Shown: positions 36,280-44,562 of the stretch, in pieces
Layout of the letters: each line of letters starts with the position of its first letter
Numbering within the stretch: the first letter of the stretch is position 1
The notes under the pieces: model-generated
What the model saw: only the letters and a program-made list of their open reading frames with translations
The model's database searches: none
What the model was told of the DNA's origin: nothing
Made by a program: the position numbers and the translations under genes
NCBI RefSeq assembly: GCF_001590865.1
Contig: NZ_BBUY01000008.1
Location: forward strand, 215,072-279,071
Length of the DNA stretch: 64,000 nucleotides
Direction of reading: 5' to 3'
Origin: Streptomyces sp. NBRC 110611
Lineage (GTDB): Bacteria > Actinomycetota > Actinomycetes > Streptomycetales > Streptomycetaceae

Positions 36280-37233
36280 ATGACACAGCGTACCGATTTC
36301 TCCCTCAGTGAAGTAGAGCTCAAGCAGTTCCACCAGGACGGCTTCATCGGCCCGTTCGATCTGTACGAGAAGGACGAGATGGAGGCCAACCTCCAGGCTC
36401 TCCGTCCCAAGCTGCTGAACACCAAGAAGGCCATCTACAGCCAGGACAAGGCGGTGTCCGGCAACACCAACCTGGCCAACTACGACCGGCACCTGGACGT
36501 CGACTTCCTGGCGGAGCACATCACCCGCCCGGAGATCGTGGACCGGGTTTCCAGCATCCTGGGCCCGGACACCATGTGCTGGCGTTCCGAGTTCTTCCCG
36601 AAGTACCCGGGCGACGAGGGCACCGACTGGCACCAGGCCGACAACTTCTCCAACGTCGCCGGCTCGAAGTACCCGCAGATCCTGTGGCCCGAGGACGCCG
36701 AGTTCGGCGGCACCATCACCGTGTGGACCGCGTTCACCGAGGCGAGTGTCGAGAACGGCTGTCTGCAGTTCATCCCCGGCACCCACACCTCCATGAACTA
36801 CGACGAGTCCAAGGTCATGGAGTACGACGAGAACGCCATCAACAGCGTGGAGAAGGGCGGCGTCAAGCGCGGCTTCTTCGGCTACGACTACCGCCAGCTG
36901 CAGAAGGACCCCAACTGGGAGCCCGACGAGTCCAAGGCGGTCTCGCAGGTCATGCGGCAGGGCCAGTTCATCGTCTTCTGGTCGACGCTGATGCACGCCT
37001 CGCACCCGCACAGCGGCCTCACCGACCAGATGCGCCTCGGCTTCGCCGGCCGCTACCTGCCCACCCAGGTCCAGGTCTACCCGTACTCCGAGGGCCTGGA
37101 GGAGTTCGGCGGCAAGGCGAGCCTGGACAAGTTCGGCAACGTGCTGACCTCCGGCAAGAACGAGTACCGCCACAACCGCTTCGTCGACAGCACCGTGAAC
37201 GGTTTCCGTTTCCCGGTCCGCCAGAAGGGCTGA
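36280..37233 (+). CDS. SyrB2-family non-heme iron/2-oxoglutarate halogenase (HQA type)
   Basis: A 317-residue PhyH-fold enzyme of SyrB2's usual length, with near-identical blocks to SyrB2: DGFIGPFDLYEKDEM, NYDRHLDVDFLAEHI, SEFFPKYPGDEGTDWHQAD, FGGTITVWTAFTEA, GCLQFIPGT and FGYDYRQLQKDPNWEPDE. The metal site is His118-Gln-Ala120 and distal His239 (STLMHAS); Ala in place of Asp/Glu opens the chloride site, the hallmark of halogenases. R252 probably binds 2-oxoglutarate. It should chlorinate an aminoacyl group held on a carrier protein, most likely the one encoded next. Starts the set-1 operon. Confidence 0.93.
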   Translation: MTQRTDFSLSEVELKQFHQDGFIGPFDLYEKDEMEANLQALRPKLLNTKKAIYSQDKAVSGNTNLANYDRHLDVDFLAEHITRPEIVDRVSSILGPDTMCWRSEFFPKYPGDEGTDWHQADNFSNVAGSKYPQILWPEDAEFGGTITVWTAFTEASVENGCLQFIPGTHTSMNYDESKVMEYDENAINSVEKGGVKRGFFGYDYRQLQKDPNWEPDESKAVSQVMRQGQFIVFWSTLMHASHPHSGLTDQMRLGFAGRYLPTQVQVYPYSEGLEEFGGKASLDKFGNVLTSGKNEYRHNRFVDSTVNGFRFPVRQKG

Positions 37234-37238
37234 ATGCA

Positions 37239-37508
37239 GTGAGCACGATGGAGACGCAGGAAGACGTCGAGCGCTGGGTACTCGCCGTGTGCCAGGAGAT
37301 CGGCCTGCGCGCCGACAGCACGGACGCGGACTTCTTCGAGGCCGGCGGCAACTCCCTGTCCGCGATGCGGATCATTTCCCAGGCCGAGGAGAAGTACGGC
37401 GAGGACGCGCTGCCGCCGGACGACCTGTTCGCCCGGAGCCGCATCGGCGATATCGCCAAGTCCATCATCGCCAACAGCACGTCGGCCGGCGCCCCGGCCG
37501 AGGGCTAG
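37239..37508 (+). CDS. Stand-alone peptidyl carrier protein, set 1
   Basis: An 89-residue acyl/peptidyl carrier. GTG 37239 is preceded by AGAAGGG at nine bases; ATG 37248 is the alternative. Phosphopantetheine serine in FEAGGNSLSAMRIISQAEE. LPPDDLFARSRIGDIAKSI is the usual third-fourth helix region. It probably holds the amino acid loaded by the adenylation enzyme 38276-39829 while the halogenase and flavoprotein act. Confidence 0.93.
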   Translation: MSTMETQEDVERWVLAVCQEIGLRADSTDADFFEAGGNSLSAMRIISQAEEKYGEDALPPDDLFARSRIGDIAKSIIANSTSAGAPAEG

Positions 37509-37517
37509 GGCCACGCG

Positions 37518-38282
37518 ATGCAGCCTGACGACGACAAGTGGGTCATCACCATCAAGCAGGCCGTCGAGCGGCCGAGTGTCAGTCTGATCTGTTTTCCCTA
37601 TGCTGGAGGCAGCCCCGATCTCTTCAGGGCCTGGTCGGATGGCTTTAGTGACGATGTACAGCTTCTCGCCGTCAGGCTGCCCGGCCGGGGAAACCGCATC
37701 AAGGAAGCCCCCTACCAGGACTGGGACGTCCTGCGCCAGGACACACTGGACGCACTGGCGGACCACCTCGCCGGTCCGCACGCCTTCTTCGGCCACAGTT
37801 TCGGGGCCCGCCTCTCGTACGAACTGGCCCAGCTGACCGCCGAGAAATTCCCCGGTATGACCCGCCGGCTCTTCCTGTCCAGCTCCCGGAGCCCGGATCA
37901 CCCGCAACGCCGGCCCTTTATGCATGAGATGTCCGAGAGCGGGTTCATCGACGCCCTGCGCGAGATGGGCGGAACTCCCGCGGAAATCCTGGACAACAAG
38001 GTCATGATGCGGTTCTTCCTGCCGAGCATCCACGCCGAGATCCGGCTCGCGGAGCTCTGGCACGACCGCCACAAAACCCCGCTGGATATCCCCGTCACCG
38101 CCATGTACGGGCGTACCGACCCGATCGACGACTACGCCAGCATGATCGGCTGGAAGCAGTTCTCCCGGCAGGAGAGTGAACTGTTGGAAATGCCCGGGGG
38201 ACATTTCTTCCTAGAAACGCACCGCCCGCAGGTGCTGGATGTCATCAACGCACGCTTGCAGGGGGCCGCCGGACCATGCTGA
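37518..38282 (+). CDS. Type II thioesterase, set 1
   Basis: A 254-residue alpha/beta hydrolase. Start SVSLICFPYAGGSPDLFRAW, nucleophile elbow FFGHSFGARLSYEL, active Asp in AMYGRTDPIDDY and His in MPGGHFFLETH. Typical type II TE. Its job here is probably to release the finished amino acid from the carrier, as CmaT does in coronamic acid biosynthesis, or to edit. Overlaps the adenylation gene by 7 bases (ATGCTGA). Confidence 0.92.
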   Translation: MQPDDDKWVITIKQAVERPSVSLICFPYAGGSPDLFRAWSDGFSDDVQLLAVRLPGRGNRIKEAPYQDWDVLRQDTLDALADHLAGPHAFFGHSFGARLSYELAQLTAEKFPGMTRRLFLSSSRSPDHPQRRPFMHEMSESGFIDALREMGGTPAEILDNKVMMRFFLPSIHAEIRLAELWHDRHKTPLDIPVTAMYGRTDPIDDYASMIGWKQFSRQESELLEMPGGHFFLETHRPQVLDVINARLQGAAGPC

Positions 38283-39829
38283 CGTACGACGAAGCGGCGC
38301 TCGCGGCGCACCGGGAACTCAACCGCACCGCCGCCCCGTTCCCCGACGACCAGAGCGTCAAGGAGCTCTTCGAGAGCTGCGCCGCACGACGCCCCGAGGC
38401 CACCGCCCTCATCCACCGTGACACGCACGTCAGTTACGCCGAGCTGAACCGCCTGGCGAACTGCCTGGCCGAACGGCTCCGCCAGGACGGCCTGCGCCCG
38501 GGAGAGACGGTCGGGGTCTGCCTGGGCCGGTCCGTGGAGCTGATCGTCGCCCTGCTCGCGGTGGTCAAGTGCGGTGCCGCCTACCTGCCGTTCGACGCTT
38601 CCTGGCCCGACGAGCGGGTGCTCGGCCTGCTGGAGAGCGCCGGCTGCGAGCGGGTACTGACCGGCCCGGACGGCGCCCTCGCCGAGCGCCTGCCGCACTG
38701 CCGGGTGACGGCGGTGGCGCGGGACGCGCTGACCGGCGCCCCCGCCGACCCCGATGTCCGCGTGTCGCCCGACGCCCTCGCGTACATCAACTTCACCTCG
38801 GGCTCCACGGGCCGCCCCAAGGGCGTACCGATCCGCCACCGCGGCATCGCCCGCCTGGTGTTCGGAGCCCGGTACACCCGGCTGGGCGAGGCCGCGACGC
38901 TGCTCCAGCTCGCGCCGGTCTCGTTCGACGCGGCGACGTTCGAGATCTGGGGCGCACTGCTGACCGGCGGTACGTGCGTGCTCTACCCCTCCGCGTTCGT
39001 CCGGTTCTCGGAGTTCAAGCGGGTGGTGGACACCCATGGGGTCAGCACCGTCTTCCTGACCACGGCGCTGTTCAACACCCTCATCGACGAGGCTCCGGAG
39101 ACTCTGGAGAACGTGCGGACCATCCTCACCGGCGGCGAGGCCCACTCGCTCTCGCACATCGACAAGGCCCTCGCCGTCTACGGTCCGGACCGGCTGGTGA
39201 GCGTCTACGGTCCGACCGAGTGCACCACGTTCGCCACCTACTACCCGGTGCGCGCCGTCGGGCCGGAGGAGTCGAGCCTGCCCATCGGCCGGCCGATCCA
39301 GAACACCCGGGCCTACGTCGTGCACGACGGCCGGCTCTGCGGCCCCGGCGAGACCGGCGAGGTCCTGCTGGCCGGCCCCGGGCTCTCCCCGGGCTACCTG
39401 GGGATGCCGGAGGTCACGGCCGCCCAGTTCGTCGAGTACGAGATCGACGGCGTCCGGGAGCGGCTCTACCGGACCGGCGACCGCGCCCACCTCTCGGCGG
39501 ACGGGAACCTCGTCTTCCAGGGCCGGCTGGACGACCAGGTCAAGATCAACGGCTTCCGTATCGAACTGGGCGAGGTCGCCCACCACATCGGCCTGCACCC
39601 GGACGTCAAGCAGAGCCATGTCACCGCCGCCCCGCACCCGGCCGGCGGCAAGGAGCTGCTGGCCTTCGTGGTGCCGGCCACCGAGCACTGCACACCGGAG
39701 GCGATCCGGCAGCACCTGAGCCGCAGCCTGCCCGCCTACATGGTCCCTTCCGGCATCCACCTGCGCGAGAGCCTTCCGCTCTCGGGCACCGGCAAGGTGA
39801 ACCGCCAGGCCCTGCTCGCCACCCTCTGA
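38276..39829 (+). CDS. Stand-alone NRPS adenylation enzyme with isoleucine-like pocket
   Basis: A 517-residue single A domain. Core motifs: LTYDEAALAAHRELN... LPFDASWPDERV (A2), FTSGSTGRPKG (A3, ~173-183), VSFDAATFEIW (A4), VYGPTECTTFATYY (A5), RTGDRAHLSADG (A7), QVKINGFRIELGEV (A8) and SGTGKVNRQ (A10 Lys). Manual alignment with GrsA reads pocket residues D218 A219 F222 F260 L284 G286 V310 T318 F319, i.e. DAFFLGVTF, close to known isoleucine codes. It probably charges the adjacent carrier with Ile or allo-Ile. Confidence 0.92.
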   Translation: MLTYDEAALAAHRELNRTAAPFPDDQSVKELFESCAARRPEATALIHRDTHVSYAELNRLANCLAERLRQDGLRPGETVGVCLGRSVELIVALLAVVKCGAAYLPFDASWPDERVLGLLESAGCERVLTGPDGALAERLPHCRVTAVARDALTGAPADPDVRVSPDALAYINFTSGSTGRPKGVPIRHRGIARLVFGARYTRLGEAATLLQLAPVSFDAATFEIWGALLTGGTCVLYPSAFVRFSEFKRVVDTHGVSTVFLTTALFNTLIDEAPETLENVRTILTGGEAHSLSHIDKALAVYGPDRLVSVYGPTECTTFATYYPVRAVGPEESSLPIGRPIQNTRAYVVHDGRLCGPGETGEVLLAGPGLSPGYLGMPEVTAAQFVEYEIDGVRERLYRTGDRAHLSADGNLVFQGRLDDQVKINGFRIELGEVAHHIGLHPDVKQSHVTAAPHPAGGKELLAFVVPATEHCTPEAIRQHLSRSLPAYMVPSGIHLRESLPLSGTGKVNRQALLATL

Positions 39830-39869
39830 ACCGCACCCTCTGCACCGCGCACACGAAAGGAGTCGTGCC

Positions 39870-40343
39870 ATGACCATCAGTAAGCGTGCCCGGCAGTTCC
39901 AGGAGACGCTGCGGGAACGCGGCCTCGACCTGACCGTCGTCGAGCTGCCGGACTCCACCCGCACCGCCGACGACGCGGCGCGTGCGTTGGGCTGCGAGAA
40001 GGGGCAGATCGTCAAGTCGCTGGTGTTCCAGGACACCGCGACCGGCGCCCCCGTGATGGTCCTCGCCAGCGGCACCAACCGCGTGGACGAGAAGGTCGTC
40101 GCCCAGCAGCTCGGCAGCACGGTCGGCAAGGCCGACGCCGACTTCGTCAAGCGGGTCACGGGGTACTCCATCGGCGGCGTCCCGCCCCTGGGGCACAAGG
40201 AGAAGCTGACCCTCCTCGTCGACCAGGACCTGCTGGACTTCGACGAGACGTGGGCGGCGGCCGGCACCCCGCACGCGGTCTTCAAGATCCCCGGCAAGAT
40301 CACCGGCATCCTCCCCGAGCACCAGGTGGTCGCGGTCAAATGA
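39870..40343 (+). CDS. YbaK/ProX-type aminoacyl-tRNA deacylase (editing protein)
   Basis: A 157-residue INS-superfamily protein. ATG 39870 follows AAAGGAG. KGQIVKSLVFQDTATGAPVMVLASG and GYSIGGVPPLGHKEKLTLLVDQDLL are the YbaK/ProX signatures, including the catalytic-lysine-type KSL. Family members hydrolyse mischarged tRNAs such as Cys- or Ala-tRNA(Pro). In a cluster that makes modified amino acids it could clear tRNA mis-charged with the product, a self-resistance role like that of fluorothreonyl-tRNA deacylase. Overlaps the flavoprotein gene (ATGA). Confidence 0.87.
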   Translation: MTISKRARQFQETLRERGLDLTVVELPDSTRTADDAARALGCEKGQIVKSLVFQDTATGAPVMVLASGTNRVDEKVVAQQLGSTVGKADADFVKRVTGYSIGGVPPLGHKEKLTLLVDQDLLDFDETWAAAGTPHAVFKIPGKITGILPEHQVVAVK

Positions 40344-41491
40344 GCACGACGACGGGCCGCACGCCCCTGCCCCATCTCACCGGCGAACACGACGACGTCC
40401 GGACCCGCGTACAGCGGCAGCTGGCCGAAGCGGTACTCCCGCACGCCGACTCCTGGGAGCGGCAGGGGTACATCGACGCCGACGCCTGGCGCGCCCTCGG
40501 TGCGCAGGGACTCCTCGGACTCGCCCACGACGGGCCCGCATTCCTGGACAGCGCGGTCCTCCTGGAGGAGCTGGGGCGCACCGGGTACGCGGGCGTGCGG
40601 GCCGCCGTCGGCGTACACGCCTACATGGCGACGTCCTACCTGCGGATGTTCGGCACCGACGAGCAGCGGGACACGCTGCTGCCGGCGGTCGCCCGGGGCG
40701 AGCGGATCGCCGCGCTCGCCATCAGCGAGGACGGCGCCGGCACCGACCTGCGTCACCTGAGCACCCGGGCCGAGGTGCTCGGTGAGGACGGCTACCGCGT
40801 CAGCGGCCAGAAGTACTACGTGGCCAACGGCTCCCGGGCCGGCTTCTACATCACCCTGGTCAAGACCCGCGAGACCACCGGCGACCGTGGCCTGAGCGGG
40901 GTCAGCCTGCTGGCCGTCGACGCCGACGCACCGGGTGTCACGCACACCCCGCAGCCGATGACGGGCTGGCGCAGCGCCGATGTCTGCCGCGTCGACTTCG
41001 ACGACGTCCTGGTGCCGGCCGACCGGCTCGTCGGCCGCCGCGACTTCGCCCTGATGCACCTGATGAAGGGGCTCGACTTCGAGCGGCTGGTGGCCGGCCT
41101 GCTCGCCGTCGGCGGCGTCGGATACTGCCTGGAACTGCTGAACCGCTTCGTGCGCGAGCACCAGATCAAGGACGTACCGCTCGCCGCTCACCAGGCGGTC
41201 CGGCACAAAGTCGCCGAGCTGAACAGCGACTTCGAACTGATCCGGACCTACGCGTACCACGCCGCGTGGCTGCACAGCCGTGGCCGGCTCGACACGCGTA
41301 CCGCCTCGGTGCTGAAGCTCAGGGCGACGGAGCTCGCCGTCACGGCGGCCCAGGCCTGCGTCCAGTACCACGGCGCCAGGGGGTACCTGGACGACGCGGC
41401 CGCCGCACGCCTCTACCGCGACGCGATGGCGGGCACCATCGCCGCGGGCGCGAGTGAGCTGCTGCGCGACATGATCTTCGAAGCCCACTGA
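40340..41491 (+). CDS. Acyl-CoA-dehydrogenase-like flavoprotein (KtzA-like candidate)
   Basis: A 383-residue ACAD-fold protein. Motifs: ALAISEDGAGTDLRHLSTRAE (flavin/substrate region), GQKYYVANGSRAGFYITLV, TGWRSADVCRVDFDDVLVPADRLVG and CVQYHGARGYLDDAAAARLYRD. The YEGT glutamate of medium-chain enzymes is missing (TIAAGASELLRD), but E248 in GLDFERLVAG matches the base position of isovaleryl-CoA dehydrogenase. In kutzneride biosynthesis the ACAD-like KtzA closes a cyclopropane on chlorinated, carrier-bound Ile. The same neighbours here make that the leading hypothesis; alpha,beta-desaturation is the alternative. Confidence 0.85.
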   Translation: MSTTTGRTPLPHLTGEHDDVRTRVQRQLAEAVLPHADSWERQGYIDADAWRALGAQGLLGLAHDGPAFLDSAVLLEELGRTGYAGVRAAVGVHAYMATSYLRMFGTDEQRDTLLPAVARGERIAALAISEDGAGTDLRHLSTRAEVLGEDGYRVSGQKYYVANGSRAGFYITLVKTRETTGDRGLSGVSLLAVDADAPGVTHTPQPMTGWRSADVCRVDFDDVLVPADRLVGRRDFALMHLMKGLDFERLVAGLLAVGGVGYCLELLNRFVREHQIKDVPLAAHQAVRHKVAELNSDFELIRTYAYHAAWLHSRGRLDTRTASVLKLRATELAVTAAQACVQYHGARGYLDDAAAARLYRDAMAGTIAAGASELLRDMIFEAH

Positions 41492-41492
41492 T

Positions 41493-43034
41493 ATGACACC
41501 CGAACCGACCGCCGAACCGACCGCCGAGCGGCCGGCCGCTGCCGCGGACTCCACCCGTCCGGTGTCCCGCCGGCGCGTGTGGACCGCCGCCGGGGTGACG
41601 GTGATCCTGCCGGCCCTGGTGATCTGCGGCGCCGCCGTATGGGCGTGGGGCGGCGGTCCGGCGGACGCCCCCGGTTCCGGGACGGTGCACCGGCTGGACG
41701 CCACCGGGCACTTCTTCCTGGCCGCCGCCGTCGTCCTCGCCGCGGCGCTGGCGGGCGGGGCGTGCGCCCAGCGCCTGGGCCAGCCCCGGGTGATCGGGGA
41801 GATCTGTGCCGGTCTCGCCCTGGGCCCCTCGCTGCTCGGCAGCCTGGCCCCCGACGCCACCGGGTGGCTGTTCCCCGGCCCGTCGGTGCGTCTGATGGAG
41901 GGCCTGTCGCAACTCGGGCTGGCGCTCTTCATGTTCGGTGTCGGACAGGAGCTGGCCGGGATGCGGCTGCGGGGCACCATGGGCCGCACCGCCCTGGTGA
42001 GCCTGGCGTCCCTGCTCGTCCCCTTCGGGCTGGGCGCCGCGGCGGCCCTGCCGATGGCCGGTGCCTTCACCGGCACCGCGGGGAACGAGACGGCCTTCGT
42101 CCTCTTCGTGGGCTGCGCGATGAGCATCACCGCCTTCCCCGTACTCGCCCGGATCCTCGCCGACCTGGGCCTGACGCGTTCCGAGCCGGGCCGACTCGCC
42201 CTGGTCGTGGCCGCGATCGGCGACGGCGGGAGCTGGCTGGTGGTCGCGGCCATCGTCACCTGCGCCCAGGGGGGCGGGGTGCACGGCCTGGTGGTGAACG
42301 GCCTGGGTGCCGCGCTGGCCGCGGTGTTCTTCCTGTGGCCGCTGCGCCGCTGGCTCGCCCGGCGGCTGCCGGACACGGAGGACGGGCGGGGCGCCGTCGG
42401 CGTCACCGTCCTGCTGGTCGCCGGAGTCGCCGCCGCCTCGACGCTCACCGCGGCCCTCGGCATCCACCAGCTGATCGGGGCCCTGCTCTTCGGACTCGCC
42501 TGGCCGGTCCGCGGTCAGGGCGCCGCGCTCGCCGACCGCGTGACCGGCATCGCGAAGACCGTGCTGCTGCCGTTCTTCTTCTTCGGTTTCGGGCTGGCCA
42601 CCGACCTGACCGCGCTGCACTGGGACGCCACCACGGCGGCGGTCTGCGCCGGCCTGCTGCTGGTCGCCACCGTCGGCAAGATCGCCGGCCCGGGGCTGTG
42701 CGCCTGGCTGACGGGCATGGACCGGCGCCCCGCGCTGATCCTGGGGATGCTGCTGAACGCCCGGGGCCTGACGGAACTGGTGGTGATCCAGATCGGATTC
42801 CAGGCCGGCCTCGTCGACGACGGCATGCGGGGCGTACTGACCCTGGTGGCCCTGGTCACCACGGTGATGACCAGCCCCCTGCTCCGTCTGCTCGGCTGTC
42901 CGCCGTCGCACCGGCTCCCCGTCCCCGTCCCCGTCCCCGTAATGGACATACCCGAGAATCCGGACCCGTCCAAGGCCCCGGACCCGCCCAGGAACACGAA
43001 CATGACCGCTTCGACTGCAGGAGGTACGCGGTGA
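41493..43034 (+). CDS. CPA2-family cation/proton antiporter
   Basis: A 513-residue membrane protein with about 13 hydrophobic segments. QRLGQPRVIGEICAGLALGPSLLG is the usual first block, and GCAMSITAFPVLARILADLGL contains the CPA2 core. LLNARGLTELVVIQIGFQAGLVDD near the end is another family block. It exchanges K+ or Na+ for H+, or may export a charged product. Starts one base after the flavoprotein stop. A second copy lies at 53281-54555. Confidence 0.88.
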   Translation: MTPEPTAEPTAERPAAAADSTRPVSRRRVWTAAGVTVILPALVICGAAVWAWGGGPADAPGSGTVHRLDATGHFFLAAAVVLAAALAGGACAQRLGQPRVIGEICAGLALGPSLLGSLAPDATGWLFPGPSVRLMEGLSQLGLALFMFGVGQELAGMRLRGTMGRTALVSLASLLVPFGLGAAAALPMAGAFTGTAGNETAFVLFVGCAMSITAFPVLARILADLGLTRSEPGRLALVVAAIGDGGSWLVVAAIVTCAQGGGVHGLVVNGLGAALAAVFFLWPLRRWLARRLPDTEDGRGAVGVTVLLVAGVAAASTLTAALGIHQLIGALLFGLAWPVRGQGAALADRVTGIAKTVLLPFFFFGFGLATDLTALHWDATTAAVCAGLLLVATVGKIAGPGLCAWLTGMDRRPALILGMLLNARGLTELVVIQIGFQAGLVDDGMRGVLTLVALVTTVMTSPLLRLLGCPPSHRLPVPVPVPVMDIPENPDPSKAPDPPRNTNMTASTAGGTR

Positions 43035-44473
43035 GCAGGAAGGTGGCCGTCATCGGCGGCGGCCCTGCCGCGGTGAGTACGTTTCTCCACCTCACCCGGG
43101 TACGCGACATCGCCTCCGTCTGTTTCATCGCCCCCAACGACATCGGCTGCGCCCCGGCCTTCGGCTCCGGCGGCCCGATGCTGCTGTGCAACACCTCGGT
43201 CGACGTCACCTCCCTGCGGCCCGACGGCACGTCGGAGCTGCTGTCGTACCTCGCGGCACGCGGCTGGCCCGTCCACCGCGAGGACTTCGTGCCCCGCTAC
43301 CTCGTCACCCAGTACGCACGCGAGAGCTACCTGCGCCACCGGGCCGCGGCCGAGCGCGACGGCGTCAAGGTCGGCCACGTCCGCGGACGGGCCCGGTCGG
43401 TCAGTGGCCACCCCGGCGACTACCGCATCGGCCTGGAGGACGGCACCGCCGTGGACGCCACCGACGTGGTCTTCGCCCTGGGCGGCGCCGTACCGCGCCT
43501 GCCCGCCTCCCTGCGCGCCACCGCCACCGCCCCGCGCCTGCTGACCAGCCCGTACCCGGTACGCCGCCTGCGCGCCGTCCCCGCGGACGCGAAGGTACTC
43601 GTCCTGGGAACCAAGCTCTCCGCGATCGACGCGGCGCTCACGCTGTGCCGGGCGGGGCGGCGCACCGTGATGGCCTCGCCCTCGGGCCGGCTCCCCGCCG
43701 TACGCACCCGGCTGTGCCGCGACACGGCGGCCGGGCTGGGCCGGGAGTGGGAGCGGCAGCTCGCCGACGGTGCCGACGGTGCCGAAGCGGCCGCCATGGC
43801 ACGGCCGCTGATCCGGCTCATACGGACGCTGAGCGGCGGCGAGCCGCTGCGGCCGCGGCTCAGCGACCACACCGACGCCCACGAGCGGCTGCGGCACGAG
43901 ACACAGCTGGCCGAAGCCGGCCAGGTCCCCTGGCAGGACACCATCGCGGAGGTCATCGACGGCCTCAACCACGCACTTCCGGACCAGCCGGAGCCGGTCC
44001 GCCGGCAGGTACTCGCCACGCACCGCGCCGCCATGTCCCGCTACATCTCGTCCATCCCCCTCGACAACGCCCGCCGGCTCCTGTCCCACCTGGACGCGGG
44101 GCTGCTCACCGTCGCCGACGGCTGTCCCGAGCGCATCGACCCGCACCCCGACGGCTGGACGGTCACCTGGCCCGACGGCCGGACCGAGCACATCGACTGG
44201 GTGGTGTGCGCGACCGGATTCCAGGTGCCCGCGCTGTCCGTCGCCCCGGACGGGCGGCTGCACATCGGCGAACCGGCGGCCCCCGGTGCCCGCGCGGCGC
44301 AGGTCACGCCCGGCCTCAGGGTCCACCGCGGCCCGGACCACGCCCAGGAGCGGATGTGGGCCGTGGGCTCGGCCGCGGGCACGCGGGTGCCCGTCGTCAA
44401 CTACCTCCGGGCCGCGGCGCAGCACGCGCGCGACGTCGGCCGGATCCTCGACGCGGAGGCCACGGCCTCCTAG
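43031..44473 (+). CDS. FAD/NAD(P)-binding protein, PF13454-type
   Basis: A 480-residue protein. GTG 43031 overlaps the antiporter stop (GTGA) with GGAGG upstream. N-terminal FAD Rossmann VAVIGGGPAAVSTFLHL; C-terminal WVVCATGFQVPALSV. The middle has a second nucleotide-binding-like LVLGTKLSAIDAALTLCRAG. Relatives include N-hydroxylases and proteins of unknown activity found in NRPS clusters. It could oxidise the amino group (N-hydroxylation) or act on the product; no substrate can be read. Confidence 0.75.
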   Translation: MSRKVAVIGGGPAAVSTFLHLTRVRDIASVCFIAPNDIGCAPAFGSGGPMLLCNTSVDVTSLRPDGTSELLSYLAARGWPVHREDFVPRYLVTQYARESYLRHRAAAERDGVKVGHVRGRARSVSGHPGDYRIGLEDGTAVDATDVVFALGGAVPRLPASLRATATAPRLLTSPYPVRRLRAVPADAKVLVLGTKLSAIDAALTLCRAGRRTVMASPSGRLPAVRTRLCRDTAAGLGREWERQLADGADGAEAAAMARPLIRLIRTLSGGEPLRPRLSDHTDAHERLRHETQLAEAGQVPWQDTIAEVIDGLNHALPDQPEPVRRQVLATHRAAMSRYISSIPLDNARRLLSHLDAGLLTVADGCPERIDPHPDGWTVTWPDGRTEHIDWVVCATGFQVPALSVAPDGRLHIGEPAAPGARAAQVTPGLRVHRGPDHAQERMWAVGSAAGTRVPVVNYLRAAAQHARDVGRILDAEATAS

Positions 44474-44474
44474 G

Positions 44475-44540
44475 CGGGCACGACAAGCGCCAGAACAGCC
44501 CCAGACACCAGAACAGTCCCAGACACCAGAACAGCCCTCA
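44475..44540. repeat. Short tandem repeats before the ATP-grasp gene
   Basis: Three imperfect copies of CCAGAACAGCCCCAGACA lie between the FAD protein stop and the ATP-grasp start, just ahead of the AAGG ribosome site near 44550. They may influence translation of the next gene. Confidence 0.6.
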
Positions 44541-44562
44541 GCAATCCCGAAAGGCCCGTTCC

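Noticed and set aside
36106..37173. 355-codon minus-strand frame over the first halogenase
   Set aside because: Low-complexity Val/Leu/Gly-rich antisense of the SyrB2-like gene, whose own frame matches a known family end to end.
40340..41491. Flavoprotein judged catalytically dead because the YEGT glutamate is missing
   Set aside because: E248 in GLDFERLVAG sits where isovaleryl-CoA-dehydrogenase-type enzymes keep their base, so loss of activity cannot be claimed.
38132..42463. 1443-codon open frame on the minus strand over set 1
   Set aside because: It is the antisense of verified genes (A domain, YbaK, flavoprotein, antiporter); long antisense frames are common in GC-rich DNA and this one has no recognisable domain.
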